The notes under the pieces are model-generated. The model was not told the DNA's origin and did no database searches. It saw nothing but the letters and a program-made list of their open reading frames with translations. A DNA stretch of 64,000 bases from Ctenosaura bakeri (Eukaryota; Chordata; Lepidosauria; Squamata; Iguanidae): assembly GCA_948474755.1 (NCBI GenBank), contig CAOLHI010001663.1:286818-350817 (forward strand). The letters run 5' to 3'. The position numbers and the translations under genes are program-made. The first letter of the stretch is position 1, and every line of letters starts with the position of its first letter. Shown piece by piece: positions 10,730 through 21,539 of the stretch.

Positions 10730-10880
10730 ACTGATTCAGTGACTTTGGCCCAATCCCATTCTCATACTCTCTCTCTGCCTGATCTACCTCACATGACTGT
10801 TCTAAGGATGGGGTGGAGAACTGGTAAGGTATGCCACTTTGTACTCCCTGGAGAAAAATGGTAGGTTATAAATGTAGCAG
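10730..10880 (+). mobile_element. Second SINE type, 3' portion
   Basis: Contains TGACTTTGGCCCAATCCCAT, CTGATCTACCTCACATGAC, AAGGATGGGGTGGAGAACTG and ends GGTTATAAATGTAG. This pattern recurs at 23,530-23,740 and 54,685-54,885 and marks an older tRNA-derived SINE lineage with an ATAAATGT end. Confidence 0.55.
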
Positions 10881-11059
10881 TGTCCAGAAGCATATCTAAA
10901 CCTCAAGTCATCATTCCTAAGGAGAGTGATGTTCAGGTTACAGAGAGTTCCTTCAGAGGGATGCTTCCAGGTGACCAGCAAGAAAGGCAGCAACCAGCCC
11001 TCAGCAGCTGGGAAGATCCACACAGTCATATCAATGCTGCTGCCGCCGCCGCCACTTAC

Positions 11060-11275
11060 TAATAATACTAGTGTAGCAGGTGCAGCTGGAAGAGCCACAC
11101 CTGTCTGCCAGGCGCCTCTCTTTCAGTAGCCACCCAGTGATTAAAGAAGCACTGGAATGCTTCAAGCCAGGGGAGAGAGAGAAAGAAAGAAAGGAGTTAT
11201 CAGATCTCCACAGCCTATAACATCCTCCAGGCACCAAAGGTTAGACGGAGGCACCTTCTTCCCAGGGCTGGGGCG
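11060..11275 (-). promoter_or_regulatory. Weak candidate promoter and non-coding first exon
   Basis: On the minus strand a TATATAC motif (about 11,275-11,281) is followed some 215 bases later by TTA|GTAAGTGG at 11,060, which fits a donor well, in locally GC-richer DNA with a GGC triplet run. No clear coding frame lies between them. This could be chance or an old transcribed repeat. Confidence 0.2.
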
Positions 11276-11879
11276 TATATATGGCTTAAATAGCAGGCAA
11301 ACCATCCAGCTCTCTTTTTCTTTTGCAATCAGATGCCTTTCCTGGATGTCCCTCCAGGCTTGACTATAGCTGCTGTTGAGTTGGCGCCAGTGGGGCAAAC
11401 AGGGAGGGAGGGGGCAGACAGGCACTCCCAACGGCCTTTTGACAACTTCATACTGTGGGAGTTTCTATGGGTCCACTGCTGCCTCTTCCTCCTCCTCCTC
11501 CCTCTTCCTCCACATAATATTTTTCAATAATACCAGAATGGGGAATTCTGTGGGGTTTTTTTGACCTCCTGTGTCCATCAGGTCCTGCCACCTGAGGAAT
11601 CATAGGAGTTGTCATTCATAAGCATCTGGAGCAGAAGTGGAGGAAGTTACTCTTTTGAAATACAACTCTCAGAATCCCTAAGGTAACAAGGCTAGAGGTG
11701 AGTAGTCCTGCTGGGTGAGGGATTTGGGCAGTAGAAATCCCCCAAACTGACTTCTTTCATGCTTTGATGTGCAGGTTTACAGGTTCCTCAATCCTACTGC
11801 ATAAATGTTTTGTAAGTGGCTTGGGAAAGTGCTGTATTGTGTGCAACATTTGAAAAGGCCTGATTGTCCTCAGCTTCTG

Positions 11880-12085
11880 AACAGTGTTTTCAAGTGCTGG
11901 TTCAAAGGGGTTCACTTACAATAGTCTAGTTGTGATCTTTACAACAGCCCTGTCATATAAGTCCATGTTTTTATACCGCATATTTCAGATGGGAGGACTG
12001 AGTCTAAGAGATACAAGGCAACCTAGTCAGTTCAAGATGGAGACAAGATCTGAAGCAATGGGTTCTGTATATAAACCTCAGGTAC
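11880..12085 (-). mobile_element. MIR-like SINE relic
   Basis: TGATCTTTACAACAGCCCTG, ATATTTCAGATGGGAGGACT and a GGAGACAAGATCTGAA tract follow the reversed MIR pattern (tail-proximal part first). It is strongly decayed. Confidence 0.4.
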
Positions 12086-12261
12086 TTAATTACTATTGAG
12101 ACAACTGATCTGTGATTGTTTGTTTATTGAATTCATATCCTGCCTTTCTTTCAGGATGGAAGAAAGCCCTCCTCAGCCTTTCACCCTTCAGATGAGTTTG
12201 ATTACAACCCTGTCATACTAGGTCAGCAAGGCTAGGCTGTCTAGGGACAATATGAGCTATA

Positions 12262-12724
12262 CAGTTGTCCCTCTACATTCGTTAGGGCTAGCAGTTCAGG
12301 ATCCTCACAAAAGTGGAAAAATTGCATATATCAAAGTGTGTGCGTGTGTGTGTGCGTCAAGGCCAAGGCATGGTGGAAGAACAGGCATCCAGCATCCAAA
12401 TCAGGTCAGGGAAAAGAGAGGGGAAGAAGATGGGTCAGCAAGGTGGCCCTATATTTCCTCTTTCTCTCCAGTCTTCTTCCTTGGGTATGGAGAGGCATCA
12501 GGATAGAGTTTGTGGTGCTGAGAAATTGAGCTGAGATCCATCCTGGTGGTCAGGCAGTAGCTGGTGGAGGAGGAGGTGGCAGGTTTTTAAAGGCCTGATT
12601 AGAGCCGCCAAGAACAAAGGTTCTCCTAGAAAAGAAGTGCCTGAAGTGACAGGGGCATGTATTGGAGACCTCTCAAACAATCAAATCTGTGAACGTCAAA
12701 CCTGCAAATGTGGAGGACTGATTG
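12262..12724. mobile_element. Non-autonomous Tigger-like (Tc1/mariner) element
   Basis: A 463-bp element with diverged inverted ends (CAGTTGTCCCTCTACATTCG on the left, AATGTGGAGGACTGATTG on the right) flanked by TA dinucleotides (12,260-12,261 and 12,725-12,726). The interior includes a GT run at about 12,338 and no transposase. It is homologous in inverted orientation to 16,711-17,189. The ends resemble the CAGTYGGCCCTCC ends of vertebrate Tigger elements. Confidence 0.75.
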
Positions 12725-12763
12725 TAGTCAAACATCTGGAAGGTGCCAGTTTGAAGAAAGGGG

Positions 12764-14340
12764 TGATTTAGATTGGTTAGAGATAGAAGATATGAATATT
12801 GAGACAAAATTAGAAAATATATTTTTTAGGAATTTTTCAAAGAAAGAAATGGAGAAGATAGAAAATCCTTTTATAAAAAATATAATAGAAATATGGAAAA
12901 AAAATAAAAGAAAATTATTACCGAATATATCAATATTAACTCCGATAGTGATGATGGAAAAATTTCCAATAAATTTAAGAGAAATAATAGAGAAAGAAAT
13001 AAAAAAACAAAAAATTTATAGATTAAAAGATTGGATGAAAATAATGATAAATAAAGATAGAATGAAAGAGAGATTGCAGGAAACTAAAATATCCTGGTTA
13101 AATTATATACAATTAGAGCAATGGACAAAGAGTATGAAAAGATATGTTAAGGATTTTAAAGAATATACTAAATTTGAACAAATTATTATTCAAAGAGAAA
13201 ATATGCAAGAAAATGAAATACTAAAAGGTATTACAAGTGAAATATATAAAATATTAGCAAAAGAACAAGAAGAGGATTTTCTTAGAAAAATGTGGGAGGA
13301 AGAGATAGTACAAAATATAGATATACAAGAATGGAGAAAAATTTGGAAACAACGTCATTTAAAAAAATTATCAATAAGAATAAAAGAGAATTATTATAAA
13401 TTAGTGTGGAAATGGTACTTGACTCCAGTGAAATTAAATCAAATAGATGAGAAATATTCAAGATTATGTTGGAGAGGATGTCAAGAAATTGGTACATATA
13501 TGCATATGTGGTGAATTGCAATAAGATAATGGAGTTTTGGCAAAAGGTTTTTAAAGAGATAAAAGAGATTATAGGAGCAGATATACCAGTATGTCCAAAT
13601 ATTGCATTGTTGTCTATATATGATAAGGTTGAGTGTACTCAAGTAAAGAAAGAATTAATAACAAATTTGTTAACTGCAGCGAGATTAATAATAGCAAAAA
13701 AATGGAAAGCAAATGAAAAATTTCAAATAGAGGAATGGTATAACGAAGTGTGGAAAATTGCAATTAATGATAAACTAACATGTAGAATTAGGTTTATGAA
13801 AGGTTTGGTTAAAGGGAATGATTTTGAAGAAATTTGGAAAATATTTTTGGATAAAGTTCTGAAAAGAGATAGTAATACTACCCTGTCAAAAGAAGAATGG
13901 CAATTTTGGAAAGTGGATTAAATAAAAAGTTGGCTCTGGGGGGTGGGTATTTTTTAGTTTTAGTTTTGTTTTTCTTTTATGTTGTATTTTTTGTAATTCT
14001 TAGTAGGTGTGTGTGTCAAACTTGTGATTTATAGATTTAAATGGATAAGTGATGTTAATGTTTTTTTAAAAAAAAAAGTTAAAAGAATTAACAATAGAAA
14101 TAGATTAAAGGGGATGTGAAAAATATTGAATTAAATGTGAAATTATAACAGTTGAACAGATTTATAAATTTAAGGGTAAAGGTGCAAAATAACAATGAAA
14201 GTTAGTATTGCTTAAGAGAAGAGAAAAAAAGAAAAAGAAAAAAAAATTTTTTTTTAATTCACTATTATGTATATCACATGGTGTTTAATTTTTTTTTCTT
14301 GTTTTGTATTTGTGATTCAGTTATATAAATAAAAAAAAGA
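12764..14340 (+). mobile_element. 5'-truncated L1 retrotransposon
   Basis: AT-rich block holding the C-terminal part of L1 ORF2, a 3' UTR of about 400 bp and an A-rich end. A candidate target duplication of about 10-11 bases (GAAGAAAGGGG at 12,753-12,763, AAGAAAGGGG at 14,341-14,350) brackets it, fitting target-primed reverse transcription. Truncation removed ORF1 and the endonuclease and polymerase domains. The purine-rich, A-heavy codons contrast with the flanks. Confidence 0.85.
12768..13921 (+). pseudogene. L1 ORF2 C-terminal fragment, frameshifted
   Basis: Translation gives the lysine-rich region after the reverse transcriptase, including YYKLVWKWYLTPVKL, CWRGCQEIG and an HMW motif. This matches the cysteine-containing C-terminal domain that follows the polymerase in vertebrate L1 ORF2. 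The frame breaks at about 13,511-13,516, just after HMW, and resumes in the next frame with KIMEFWQKVFKEI through to the stop at 13,919-13,921, so one base was probably lost. The rest of this tail (AARLIIAKKWK, IEEWYNEVWKIA) follows the usual order. There is only one frame break in about 1.15 kb, so the insertion is not very old. Confidence 0.85.
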
Positions 14341-14677
14341 AAGAAAGGGGAACCAGTTCAATATTGTCCGTTTCAACTGGCAACAATTTGTTCCTAAGTT
14401 TCAAGCCTAGTCCTTTCCTGACATGTATTGTTCACCAACAACACACAACACTCTCTGGAGAGATCTTCTGTCTTGATCCTTTACTTTGAAAATCCTTCCC
14501 AGATTAAACAATAACAGGTAGCTTTACATCAAGTGGTGGACTCTCAAAGCCTTTAGCTTTGTTTGGTGTTGTTTTCTGGTCCCCTCTCCTTTGTGACTAA
14601 TGTCTCTTTGCTCTGTGTTCTCTGGTCCATTTTCTGTGACTTTATATAGAAAACTGATAAAGCACCTAATAAACCTG

Positions 14678-14795
14678 GTTGTTGTTGTTGTGTGCCTTCA
14701 AGTCCTTTCCTACTTACGATGACCCTAAGGAGATCCTACCACGGGGTTTTCTTGGCAAGATTTGTTCAGATGAGGTTTGCCTTTGCCTTCTTCTG
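14678..14795 (-). mobile_element. CAA-tailed SINE 3' half, minus orientation
   Basis: GTTGTTGTTGTTGTGTGCC, TTACGATGACCCTAAGG and GGTTTTCTTGGCAAGATTTG are the reverse complement of the tail and 3' body of the SINE. The element stops before the tRNA head. Confidence 0.85.
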
Positions 14796-15593
14796 AATAA
14801 ACTTGTTTACTGAAAACCAAACAAGCAAACAAAAGCAAAACTAAAGATTTTAATGAGAGGCCTTAAGCTGGGAGTTTCATGTGTGCAGCATCTCCTCAGA
14901 AGGCTTTCCCTTCCCAATGGCATGGTTTTGTAACACACACTTTCTGTCCTTTTTGCAAGTCTTTTAAGATATTAATTCATGATATTTGTGCCGAGCAACC
15001 CAATACCTATACACAGAGCATGAATAAAAAGTAGAAAGAACAGAGAGACGCATTGTGCCAAAAATGTTATAGAGTGGCGCTCGCAAATTGGTGTGCTCTT
15101 GAGAACACTTGGAAAACTTATACTTGTTGCTACAACATACAGAACACCCCAACTAGATTAGGGAATTGTAGTCCAAAATCACCGTTTCCAAGTTCAAATG
15201 TGCTAGACTGCAATTCCCTTGTCGTTCAACACATCTGGAGAACACCAGGTTAGGGGAAAGCTGGTGTAATGGATAGTGTTGAATGTGGAATAGCAAGAAG
15301 TAGCTTCAAGTCCCTACTCAGCTAAAAAGCTGACAAGAATATCTTAAGTCCAGAACATGGTAAAGTTATATTCTTGGATACAGCCAGCAGACTGAGTGAG
15401 TGTTCTATTGTCCATGTTTGCTGGGGCATTTTGGGAGTTTCCAGAGCTCAGCTTGAGTCATGACAAACTCTAAATCTAATCCTTTTCACTGAAAAATCAC
15501 ATTCACCATCATCTGCTTAGTCAATACTCTAGGAGAAAACAAGCACAGCTTAAAATTAGCTACTTGTTCATATCATAAAGCCAGGGGCTTTCC

Positions 15594-15784
15594 ATATTAC
15601 ACTGTTGCAGTGCTATTATTTCACTTTCAACATCCTGTGGGATTCTGGGATTTGTAGTTTACTGAAGGCAAAGAGCTCTCTGGCTGAGAATTCTAAAGGC
15701 CCCTCCCTAAACTGCAAACCCCATGATTCTACAGGATGTTGAAAGCAGAATAATAGCACTATAACAGTCTAGTGTGGAAAGGCC
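15594..15784. mobile_element. Harbinger-like MITE, older subfamily
   Basis: Both halves are present: CAGTGCTATTATTTCAC and TTGTAGTTTACTGAAGGC on the left, AAACTGCAAACCCCATG and AATAGCACTATAACAGTC on the right, ending GTGTGGAAAGGCC. The central GAGCTCTC segment is the usual asymmetric core of this subfamily, which lacks the GGCCGGCC centre. Confidence 0.8.
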
Positions 15785-16421
15785 TCCAGTCTCTCTGTAT
15801 GTCCCACTTCTACTTCAGGAAACTGGTTTGCATTTTTCCCAACATTTTTGTAAAGTTATGCAGAGAATAATTCACTCTTAATCTATTCTATAGATCAGAT
15901 TCCTTTGGGACTGAAAGTAATTCTCATCAAATTTGTATTTTCTATTGTGGGTGGGTTTTTGGGTTTTTTTTTTGCTTTTTTGTTTTTGTCTAGCTCCTTT
16001 TTTTGAAAATTGTGTAAAGTTCTGAAAAGGAATACATTTTTTTTAAAAAAAATGACAATACAAATAAAAGACTAGGCAAGGAGCCATGATAAAACCAAGA
16101 ACTGGAATAATAAAAATAACCAATACAACACTGGTCATAAAAAGGCAGTATGAAGAGAAAGCTCTTGGCAAATCTGCTTCAAATGAATAAGCTAACTCCA
16201 AAGCTGGGAGGTCACTACTATAAAAGGATCCTTGGGCGGTGGCTACCAGCAGCAGAAAATTCAGGAGTGCTTAACCCTATTTCTTAGTGGTCAACACTTT
16301 ACAAAAACATCTAGCTGGTGACAGGTCTAATTGGATGAGTGATGTGCAATGCTAAAAAGCACATGTTGAAAGTTCCGTGATTCATGTCTCAAGAAAGAAA
16401 AAAGTCTGTATTTTTTAGAGC

Positions 16422-16556
16422 AGCGGTAGGAAAGCCTGAAGTAACTATGGCCTTCCAGATGTTTTTGGCCTGCAACTCCCATCAGCCCTCCTCAACTAAA
16501 GGAAGGATGGGAGTTTCAGTCTCAAAGTAGTTGGAGGGTTACAGGTATCCCTGGTT
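16422..16556. mobile_element. Foldback hAT-like MITE
   Basis: Runs from CAGCGGTAGGAAAGCCTG to GGTTACAGGTATCCCTGG, with internal GCAACTCCCATCAGCCC and GATGGGAGTTTCAGTC facing each other. This is the diverged foldback family common in this window. Confidence 0.55.
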
Positions 16557-16710
16557 TCAAAGTTGCTCCCTCTAAATCTTGTTCAGAGCCTTTTTGGATT
16601 CATGAGGATGTATAATATTATACATTAATAGTGAAACATTCCCTGAGTTTAGATCCTCGTGTAGCTCAAAGAACCCTATAGTATGAGAAATACTAGGGGT
16701 TGCAGAAGTA

Positions 16711-17189
16711 CAATTGGTCCTTTGCCATTTACTTTCATGGATTTTATTATTTGTGAATTCCTCCAACCCCAGCCCTGCCACCTCAGAAGTTTCTTTTTGG
16801 GGGAATCTTGCCACTTAGCGGTTCTGATCAGGCCATGCAGCCCTTTAAAAATTCACCCCTCATTGTCCTCATTCTTCTCCACCACTAGCCACTGCCTAGC
16901 CAGCTAAGGACAGCTCACAGTCCAATTTCTTAGCGCCACGACCCTCTCCTTATGCATTTCCATACCCAAGGAATGAAATGGGTATGAGAGAGGAAATATA
17001 GGGCCACCATCCAAACCCACCCCCTTTCCCTTCCCTTCCCCTGACGTGCTTGGACCCTGGATGCCTGTTCTCACCACCCATGACTTGGTCCCCTTCCCAC
17101 AAGCACACACACACATTTGATATTTGCAATTTTCCCACTTTCATGGGGGTCCTGTGTGCCTAACACTAGTGAACGTTGGGGGCCAACTG
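16711..17189. mobile_element. Non-autonomous Tigger-like element
   Basis: A 479-bp element starting CAATTGGTCCTTTGCC and ending TTGGGGGCCAACTG, flanked by TA on both sides (16,709-16,710, 17,190-17,191). It is the inverted homologue of 12,262-12,724: both contain the GGCCCTATATTTCC or reverse segment and the CACACACA/GTGTGTGT run. Confidence 0.78.
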
Positions 17190-17637
17190 TACAAGGAAGG
17201 GATCCAAAAGGGTCCAGTGAGCGCTGAGCATGCTCAGAGGTCATGGGTTGCTAAGTGACCTTCATCTAAGAAGGATAAATGGGACCCCATGGTTGTAGGG
17301 GGGAAAGGAGTGGAATATTTGACGAAATATCATATGTGGTATCCTGAAGAGGAGCACCATAATGGCTACATTTTGTTGTTGGTTCCTTTTATAGAGATAC
17401 TATTGTATCTACCCAGCAGGATTTTATTTTCTTATAGGTAACACTTGATAGAAAGATTTGAGATCCTATGTCTCTAATTCCCCAAACTGTTTTGTCCAGC
17501 ACCTGTAACTTTCCCCCATATTCCCCAATCCAATCTGGATTCAGAGTTATGAACATGTAGAGGTTAGATTCCTGAGGGAATACACTGCCCTCCTCCTTGC
17601 TGCTAGACCTCATCTCCATTGCAACCGGTCAGGTCCA

Positions 17638-17706
17638 GGAACTCTCTGGCTGAGGATTCTAAAGGTCCTCCCCAAATTGCAAACCCCAGGGTTCCATAGA
17701 ATATTC
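17638..17706. mobile_element. Harbinger-like MITE fragment
   Basis: Only the central and right part survives: AACTCTCTGGCTGAGGATTC followed by AAATTGCAAACCCCAGGG and TTCCATAGAATATT. Neither end is present. Confidence 0.65.
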
Positions 17707-18179
17707 TTAGGCAGTCAATCCTATGAGGCCTTCCTCTGACACAGCCAATCATATGAGGTCAGGTCTTTGCCTGACACAGACAAAACACACAAACTTTGAC
17801 TTTTATATATTAGAGAGATATAGATATAAATTCTACCTCCTTTTTCATACCTTTGGGTCTTTAGCATTCTGTATGTTTGCAGTTTTTACCAAAGTCTGGA
17901 CTTTTTAGTGCTTTTAAAATAAACATCTCCTCCTCTTGTCCCAGCTCCCAGATGCCACTTCCATGACATTTCATTTCTCTCTCCCCTCTCCAACTAACCA
18001 GAGAATAGGACTTGATAAAACAGTGAAGCCTTAAATCTCTTGAGGACTAGTCTAATATCATCATTTGAATTCCATGCTGAGGGTGGGGTGGGGGTAGAAT
18101 CCAGTTCCTTCTGAATTCCTTGCTTTCCTTGGGGTTCTCTTCCTGACACTGTTTTAAGGAAACACAGAAAACAATGATG

Positions 18180-18706
18180 GACCTGAATGATCAACGGAGC
18201 GTGCAAAGCGAGCAGGTCTCTCTCTCCCCACACTCTCCCGGCTTTCTCTGCTGCGCCACTTCAGTCTGGGTTGCTCTCCGCTGGAAGTCGGATTTATTGC
18301 TCCGTTAAAAAGAAAGAGGGAAGAAATAACCACAGCTTTCAAGGGCACCAGTTCCCCCTCGCGTTCTGCGGCAGTCAAGCTAACGGACACAAGGGGGCGC
18401 CCTGCAGCTTCAACCTCAGCCCAGAGGATGCCGTCGCCGGCGGCGGGTCAGGCGTAAAAGCGCAGGGAGACTTGTTGCTCCAGACTGAGCGCAGCTTTCT
18501 CCAAAATGGGACAAGAATCTCCGGAGGTCCTTGGGTTTCCTTCCTCAGATATCCAGCAGCAGCAGCAGCAGCAACCACCCAAAGAAACGATCCGCTTCCA
18601 AGCCAGTCTCCAAACGAGACCGGGGTCAAGCATCAAAACGTCTGCTGCCGGCTTCCTAGGAGGGGCGAGGAACAAGCGGCCGCCGTGGAAGGCATCGAAA
18701 GGAGCG
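18180..18706. promoter_or_regulatory. Second CpG-rich segment, candidate promoter or 5' exon
   Basis: GC and CpG rise clearly here against AT-rich flanks. A plus-strand ATG at 18,506 opens a frame with a run of seven glutamines (CAG repeat at 18,553-18,573) that continues into the MITE at 18,707, so it cannot be a complete exon as it stands. No strong splice donor was found on either strand. It could be a promoter with a non-coding exon for the plus-strand exon at 19,770, a minus-strand promoter, or an unmethylated enhancer. Confidence 0.4.
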
Positions 18707-19044
18707 AGCCTTTTCTGCACTACAGTGTTGTAGTGTTATTATCCTAGGCCACTTCCTCACTAGCCAGTTATAGCGCGATGATTCCACTTTCAACATCCTC
18801 CCGAAACTGCAAACCCCAGGATTCCAGAGGATGTTGAAAGTGGAATCATCGCGCTATAACTGGCTAGTGCGGAGATGGCCCTACTTTCAACATCCTTTGG
18901 AATTCTGGGGTTGTAGTTTAGGGAGGCCCAAGAGCTCTCTGACTGAGAATTCTCAAAGCCCCTCCCCAAACTGCAAACTCCAGGATTCCATGGGATGTTG
19001 AAAGTGGAATCATCGCACTATCACAGTCTTGTGCAGAAATGGCC
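18707..19044. mobile_element. Harbinger-like MITE, host of a nested insertion
   Basis: The outer element starts CCTTTTCTGCACTACAG and ends GTGCAGAAATGGCC. It is interrupted at 18,746 and resumes at 18,884, where the motif TACTTTCAACATCC continues the left part. It carries the older GTGTTATTATCC left arm, while the right arm keeps ATCATCGCACTATC. Confidence 0.85.
18747..18880. mobile_element. Nested palindromic Harbinger-like MITE with CTA duplication
   Basis: A 134-bp palindrome, GGCCACTTCCTCACTAGCC to GGCTAGTGCGGAGATGGCC, of the CpG-rich TAGCGCGATGATTCC subfamily. It sits inside the older MITE, flanked by CTA on both sides (18,744-18,746 and 18,881-18,883). The 3-bp duplication supports the PIF/Harbinger assignment and shows this subfamily inserted later than the host copy. 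Confidence 0.88.
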
Positions 19045-19254
19045 AGTGCCTTTTGAGCAAGACACATGGGAAACCTTCTCACCCCCCCCCTTCAAGTTCT
19101 GTTAATAGCATTACTTTAGTTAGGGGGTGCTTTGGGGAGGTGTCAAAAAACCTTCCGCTCTACATTATTTTATTTTTATATCCCCCTCTGTGCCAACCAA
19201 GGGGATGATCAAGAAACAAAAAGCACTTGGATGTTTCAAAAGAATACAGTGTGA

Positions 19255-19639
19255 AAGGTGTAGGTAGGATGGACGGTAAACTTTAGATATAAGATGTATG
19301 GAGGAAACTTGTAGAAGAAAAGATTTCCAATATTTGACATAGCGAATCAAACCCAAATGTGCAACAAACTAGAGGAAATAAACAAGATAGTAGGAAATTT
19401 CAATGTAATAAGTATATTACGCGTGGAAGAGAATGTTTAGGATATGACAAGGTAATACCATGAGTAAATTTATAGAATGTATGGAACATTTTATTATTGC
19501 TTAACGTATGAATTTGAGACATCCAGATGTAAATATAGTGAATGATGATAACAGGCATGGTAATGGGAACTTGCTATGTAAAATCTAATGACAAGTGTTA
19601 TTTTATTATTTTATGAATAAAGAATGGAAATTTTAAAAA
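19255..19639 (+). mobile_element. Truncated L1 3' UTR insertion
   Basis: A 385-bp AT-rich block ending AATAAAGAATGGAAATTTT plus an A run. It is flanked by a 17-base near-perfect duplication, AAAGAATACAGTGTGAA (19,238-19,254) and AAAGAATGCAGTGTGAA (19,640-19,656). Poly-A end and duplication are hallmarks of L1-type target-primed insertion. No coding remains. Confidence 0.8.
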
Positions 19640-19769
19640 AAAGAATGCAGTGTGAATCTTTGGCCTTCATTCCCCTCCCTCCCCCTCTGCCTTTTTCCTT
19701 TGCTTCTTTGTTTCGTTAGGGATATTAGTCTGAGTGGATTGGTTAATGGCTCACTCTTTCCTTTTCCAG

Positions 19770-19906
19770 AATCCAAGTATGAACATCCTGGCACTACAGA
19801 TAAGCCGAGTCAGACATCCAAAGGCACCTTAGACTGTGGCACCCCCAATCTGATGCAGACATATGAAGAAATAATTCCCTCTGACTTCATTGGGGCATAT
19901 TGTCAA
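19770..19906 (+). CDS. Candidate internal coding exon, gene unidentified
   Basis: The acceptor is excellent (TCACTCTTTCCTTTTCCAG|AA) and the donor is ideal (TGTCAA|GTAAGTAT). The 137-base exon is open in only one of three frames (two leading bases, then 45 complete codons), giving SKYEHPGTTDKPSQTSKG, then TLDCGTPNLMQTYEEIIPSD and FIGAYCQ. The peptide is polar and acidic with no membrane segment; I do not recognise it. It may belong to the same plus-strand gene as 25,298-25,506, but the phases do not join directly (this exon ends in phase 0, the other needs one leading base), so at least one exon would be missing between them. The CpG-rich segment at 18,180-18,706 could be its promoter. Confidence 0.45.
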
Positions 19907-21080
19907 GTAAGTATACAGGCATAGCTCAGTTTTAAAAGAAGCTCCTTTTAACAAAATCTTTTTACACCCAAGCAACTCTACCCTTTCCCTCCTTGTCCTC
20001 ATCTGTCTAGCTGGAAGTCTCTTCTCCAGCATCAGCATTACTATAGGATGGTTAAGAGAGGCTGGCAAAATGCAGACTTTGGGGACTGGGTTGCACTAGG
20101 ATGTGGCCGGTAATCAATGCAACAAAGCCTGCAAGTTAAACAGCAGCTGCCTCCAGAATTTTTTACTAAGCATATATGTTCAGCCAAACAGAGAAAAGGA
20201 GAAAGAAACTAAGCCTGTGTCACCAGCTACCCAACATGTTTTTTTTAAAAAATTTGCCAAACCATAGATCTCTATGTTTGGACACCAAAATAGAAATTAT
20301 ATATATAAAAAAACTGGAGGGTGATGAAAGAAAAGGTAATCCTAGATACATTTTGGGAAAAGTCTTAGAATAATTTCGAGAAAGTTCAAAATTATTTCAT
20401 TTACTTATGCTAGACATGATTACCTGACCTGATTATTTCATTTCACATGTACATATTATTAGGTTTTGATTTTAAAAATGCTGAAATATGTGGAGCTGCT
20501 CTTCTTTTTTCGTGCTGTAGAAACCTATCCCAATTTTTAGCAAGTTATTTCATCTTCTGATACCAGATTTTGTATTAAAGAGGTAATTGATCTACTTTGT
20601 TAACTGTTGTATACCTGTACCAAAGTCCTGCACTTGGACAAGTTAGTTTTCTGGACTACCAGTATAGGCTGGTAGCTATGATGTTACTGAGGCACTGAAT
20701 CCACTCCGCATTTTAAGCTGAATTTTAAAAGCCATGTCCAGGATGTTGAACTTCTTTGGGTGATAGGGTTCAGCACCCTGTGTAGTTTTTTAAAGGCTTT
20801 ACACAAACCTAGAGTGGATTCACTGCTTTACTGCCATTGGAGTCACCAGCCTCCATATCACAATTCCTCAAATTCCCCAGCCAGCATGGGCCCTGGAAAT
20901 ACAGCTTTTCCAAACTGTGTGAGCAGTACAATCCTACTATTTCTTTATGGAATGCATCTGTGGATAGTGTACAGTTTGCTTTATTTATATTTTTGCTTCA
21001 TTATCTTTTCCATGCTTTGTTTTTAACTGATGGGTGCATACAAATTAATCAGTATATAAATAGACTCTATTTATTAAATC
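19907..21080. other. Presumed intron or intergenic DNA
   Basis: No convincing exon or young repeat. The sequence is AT-rich with T and A runs. Confidence 0.35.
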
Positions 21081-21222
21081 AGGACTGGGGGACCTGGGGA
21101 CCCTACAGATGTTGCTGGCTTCAGCTCCCACCAGCTGCACCTAACATGGCTAACAGAAAGTCATAATAGGATTTGTAGTCTAACAACATCTTGAGGGACA
21201 CGGGTTCGGCAGCCCTGGACTA
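21081..21222. mobile_element. Foldback hAT-like MITE
   Basis: CAGGACTGGGGGACCTGG at the left and CGGGTTCGGCAGCCCTGG at the right are approximate inverted ends. CTACAGATGTTGCTGG faces CAACAACATCTTGAGG inside. Confidence 0.6.
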
Positions 21223-21539
21223 AATATAATATACCACTCGAGGCAAGTATGAGTGGATCAGATCCTCACATTAATTCTCAAATCCAAAGGTGCAAAACAA
21301 TTTACAATGACACTAGCCTCCTATGCAGACTCTCCTCGGAGGAAATTCCATTGAAATTGATGGGATTTACAATTTGAATAAACATAAATGGATTCACCAT
21401 ATAGGTGCCATAGAGTGCCAATCATCAATTTTCTGGTAGCTTACCAGTTTTCTGGTAACTTCATGTTTATATCATTGCAAAGCACCTTATATGGAGCTGC
21501 CCTAAAAGATCTGGAACATAGCTTCTGACTGTCTGGGTT

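Noticed and set aside
18506..18733. Glutamine-rich protein starting MGQESPEVLG
   Set aside because: The frame runs into a MITE, no donor precedes it and no family is recognised. Kept only as part of a CpG-rich candidate promoter.
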